A stretch of DNA of 33,977 nucleotides from Tieghemiomyces parasiticus (Eukaryota; Kickxellomycota; Dimargaritomycetes; Dimargaritales; Dimargaritaceae), in contig JANBPT010000482.1 of assembly GCA_027575765.1 (NCBI GenBank), positions 1 through 33,977 of the forward strand. Reading direction: 5' to 3'. A model generated the notes under the pieces. That model was not told the origin of the DNA, searched no databases, and worked only from the letters and a program-made list of their open reading frames with translations. The first letter of the stretch is position 1; every line of letters starts with the position of its first letter. The position numbers and the translations under genes were made by a program. This document shows, piece after piece, positions 32,001 to 33,977 of this stretch.

Positions 32001-33904
32001 GAACTGAGCTGTGGGAGGCTGTAAACCTTGTCTTTTTTTTTTGTACATCTCAACTTTCGCTAATCGATTGCTTTGGGTCGACCATGTGGGGTTGTCAGCA
32101 CGCGTTCCGTCCGGGGTTCTGTATCGAAGGTTCTGCTGTGCCCTTCTTCCTCACCCCTTATCGTGTCATGATGGCTTTATCCCATACAATCCTCCTAACC
32201 CCCTCGTCTGGTCGGTTGGAACTCCGAAGGGATGTAGCGGCGATTTTGGTGAGAGTATCGGTCGACACATAGCCTTCGTCGTCTCTAGCATTTTAATGAC
32301 TGCACCTGGGTGTGTCTCTGGCATTTACTTCTCGTTGTTTATTCTTGCCTGGCTCATGTTTCAGACCCGAACGGTGTGCCTCGCCAGGCTGCTGAGGAGA
32401 GGCATTTAGGGTCAAAGGTAGCGGGACGCATGGAATTTCTATCTCGAATCCCCCTAATGGTCACCGCTGTGCGACGACAGCCCCTGCAAACATGTAGCCC
32501 CCTGTCCTGGCAGTCCGCACGCCCCGCACGAGCATTATTGCCGCAACCGCGTATTTACTTAAGTTGCGTTGAGTAGTGATTTATTAGTCTAAAGTACAAT
32601 ATATTTGGAAAACAACATCGAGATGTATCCGTCAGGTCGTCTATAAGGCTAGACTCGAAAGAAATCTAGCCCAATCTCGCTCGAAACGAGGAGGTTACGA
32701 TTGACCTGACGGGGTGACGTGCGGACCCAGGCCGACCGCAACGGGTAACCCACTAGTTAGAACGACGCCAAAACGGCGCCGACCCGACTAGCGAGCATGG
32801 AAGCCCCCCAATATCCAACCCGACCCATACAACCGAGATTGTGCAAGCGAAAGAAAATTGGGGCCCTCCATTGCACCCATGCAATCATAATGGCCCAATA
32901 GAAGTCCGCGCGCGATACTCTGGCGCACTTATGACTCAAGCTCTGACAATCTCCAGCTGAAAGGCTAGAAGAACCAGACCCCTTCCCCATCCTAGAAAGG
33001 AGGGGATTTCAACCGACTGCCGACGATGAAAATTCCTGCCACAGGACGGTTGTGATCTCCAGCCCAGATCATTCTCATGACGTCCAGAACCTTACCCGCA
33101 GGCCGTTTTAGAACCTGTGCATTCCACGGACAAGCTCATTCACGACGGATCGGGCATGCCTTACCGTGGTTTGCAGGAGGAGATCCGTTGCGGCATGCGA
33201 GGGGTGGCGTATGGATGGATGAGGGTATGGCGGGCTAGCGATCGGTCGAAGCGGCAGGACCGCCGGCAGACAGTTAGGAGGATTCTATGTCAGAGGATTT
33301 AAGGAGTGCGCTACAAGGATCCGAAACCGACAGGCGGGTCGCCAATGTGGGCTATATAGACACGGGCTATCCTTGGCGTGAACGAAAATCAGCTGGCTCT
33401 CCATCGTGAAAAGTTTTTTTTTTTTTCCAATTGGCATACAGGCGTTTCTAGTTCACGCCACGGAGAAGTATATATGCGTATTGGGAGCAGGGCTGGTATT
33501 ACCATTGGAGGGCATGGTGATGGTATACCCCTCCTCATAAGTTAAAGCCTACTGCCGAATCGTGTTTTTTTTTCTAGCGGCCACACAACACCCACCTGCT
33601 CTCGTGGGCATGATCACTTCTCACGCCAGCCTAAGGCCCCGTGAATAGCAGCCGGCCGGTGGACTTGGTTGCCAGAAGTCTGTAAGTGTGTCGCTGGATT
33701 CCCACCCTGTGACGCCCCCCGCTGTCTCAAACTCGTGAATGAAGTCCACAGCCTCGATCTTAAGCCTATACACTTTTTTCCACCCTATTGATTCCGACAT
33801 CTTCTAAGCGCAGTGCGTAGCTTTTGGTTTCTTATCACACCTCATCTAATCTGCAACACTCGTAATTGCCCACACCATCGACTGTTATTAATACCCTTCA
33901 CGCC
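29020..33904. other. Long stretch without recognisable gene; kinase promoter at its left
   Basis: From 29020 to about 30300 the plus strand is strongly purine-rich, the mirror of pyrimidine-rich leaders seen before other genes, consistent with the promoter and leader of the minus-strand kinase. An AT-rich TATATTTTTTATA-like element is near 29226-29240. The remaining sequence has short, unrecognised frames on both strands, a plus frame of about 130 codons at 32011-32409 with hydrophobic runs but no family resemblance, and homopolymer runs at 30581-30591 (G), 31632-31642 (C) and 33414-33427 (T). From about 33560 the plus strand is pyrimidine-rich, as expected before the gene at 33905. Confidence 0.5.
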
Positions 33905-33977
33905 ATGTCGGACACTAACGCCCGTTCGCCGACCGCGTCGGCCAACAATTACGAGCGGTCTATGGAGAAGGCGCGCA
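33905..33977 (+). CDS. N-terminus of an unidentified gene, cut by the window end
   Basis: ATG at 33905 opens a frame that runs to the last base (24 codons), starting MSDTNARSPT and continuing polar and charged. Codons favour G or C at the third position like the firm genes here, and 350 nt of pyrimidine-rich leader-like sequence precede it. Too short to assign a family. Confidence 0.45.
   Translation, partial: MSDTNARSPTASANNYERSMEKAR

Noticed and set aside
32011..32409. 132-codon plus-strand frame with hydrophobic runs
   Set aside because: No recognised domain, does not begin at a convincing ATG context, and composition matches surrounding noncoding DNA.
1..33977. CRISPR arrays, bacterial operons, integrons or prophage genes
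   Set aside because: No spaced direct repeats or Shine-Dalgarno-led gene strings. Spliceosomal introns and TATA boxes show eukaryotic DNA.

Overview
The window looks like nuclear DNA of a filamentous, early-diverging fungus. Short spliceosomal introns carry GTAAGT/GTGCGT-type donors, CTAAC branch points and CAG/TAG acceptors. Genes have TATA boxes and pyrimidine-rich leaders. Products include a DUF4112 protein, a mitochondrial branched-chain aminotransferase and a CAMK-type kinase with a long disordered tail. The exact lineage (possibly Kickxellomycotina or Dimargaritales) is inference only.

Layout. Positions 1-2990 hold a doubtful two-exon small gene and a decayed DD34D mariner element on the minus strand. 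A DUF4112 gene lies at 3720-4502 (+), probably with a leader intron ending just before its ATG. Two tandem minus-strand paralogues of a signal-peptide / ectodomain / seven-helix membrane protein follow: copy 1 at 4957-6945, broken by one in-frame TAG, and copy 2 at 11650-13908, intact (752 codons). A small kinase-like gene lacking the usual catalytic-loop residues (9823-10647, -) sits between them. From about 14.2 to 20.5 kb I find no convincing gene. A spliced leader-like unit (20499-20983, +) precedes a four-exon branched-chain aminotransferase gene (21454-23515, +). A three-exon protein kinase gene (29019-25648, -) uses an 8-nt microexon to complete its HRD-x-K catalytic loop. From 29.0 to 33.9 kb there is again no recognisable gene, and the window ends in the first codons of a gene starting at 33905 (+).

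Main points. The two receptor-like paralogues are 99.7% identical over a sharply bounded 740-nt block covering the ectodomain and first helix, and much more diverged on both sides, the pattern of a recent gene conversion. Copy 1's amber codon lies outside that block, directly after helix 3, so copy 1 encodes a secreted-pathway ectodomain with three helices unless the codon is read through. The cytoplasmic tails have diverged but keep short shared motifs. There is no operon logic here: the genes are independently transcribed, and no joint pathway can be argued except for the receptor-like pair.
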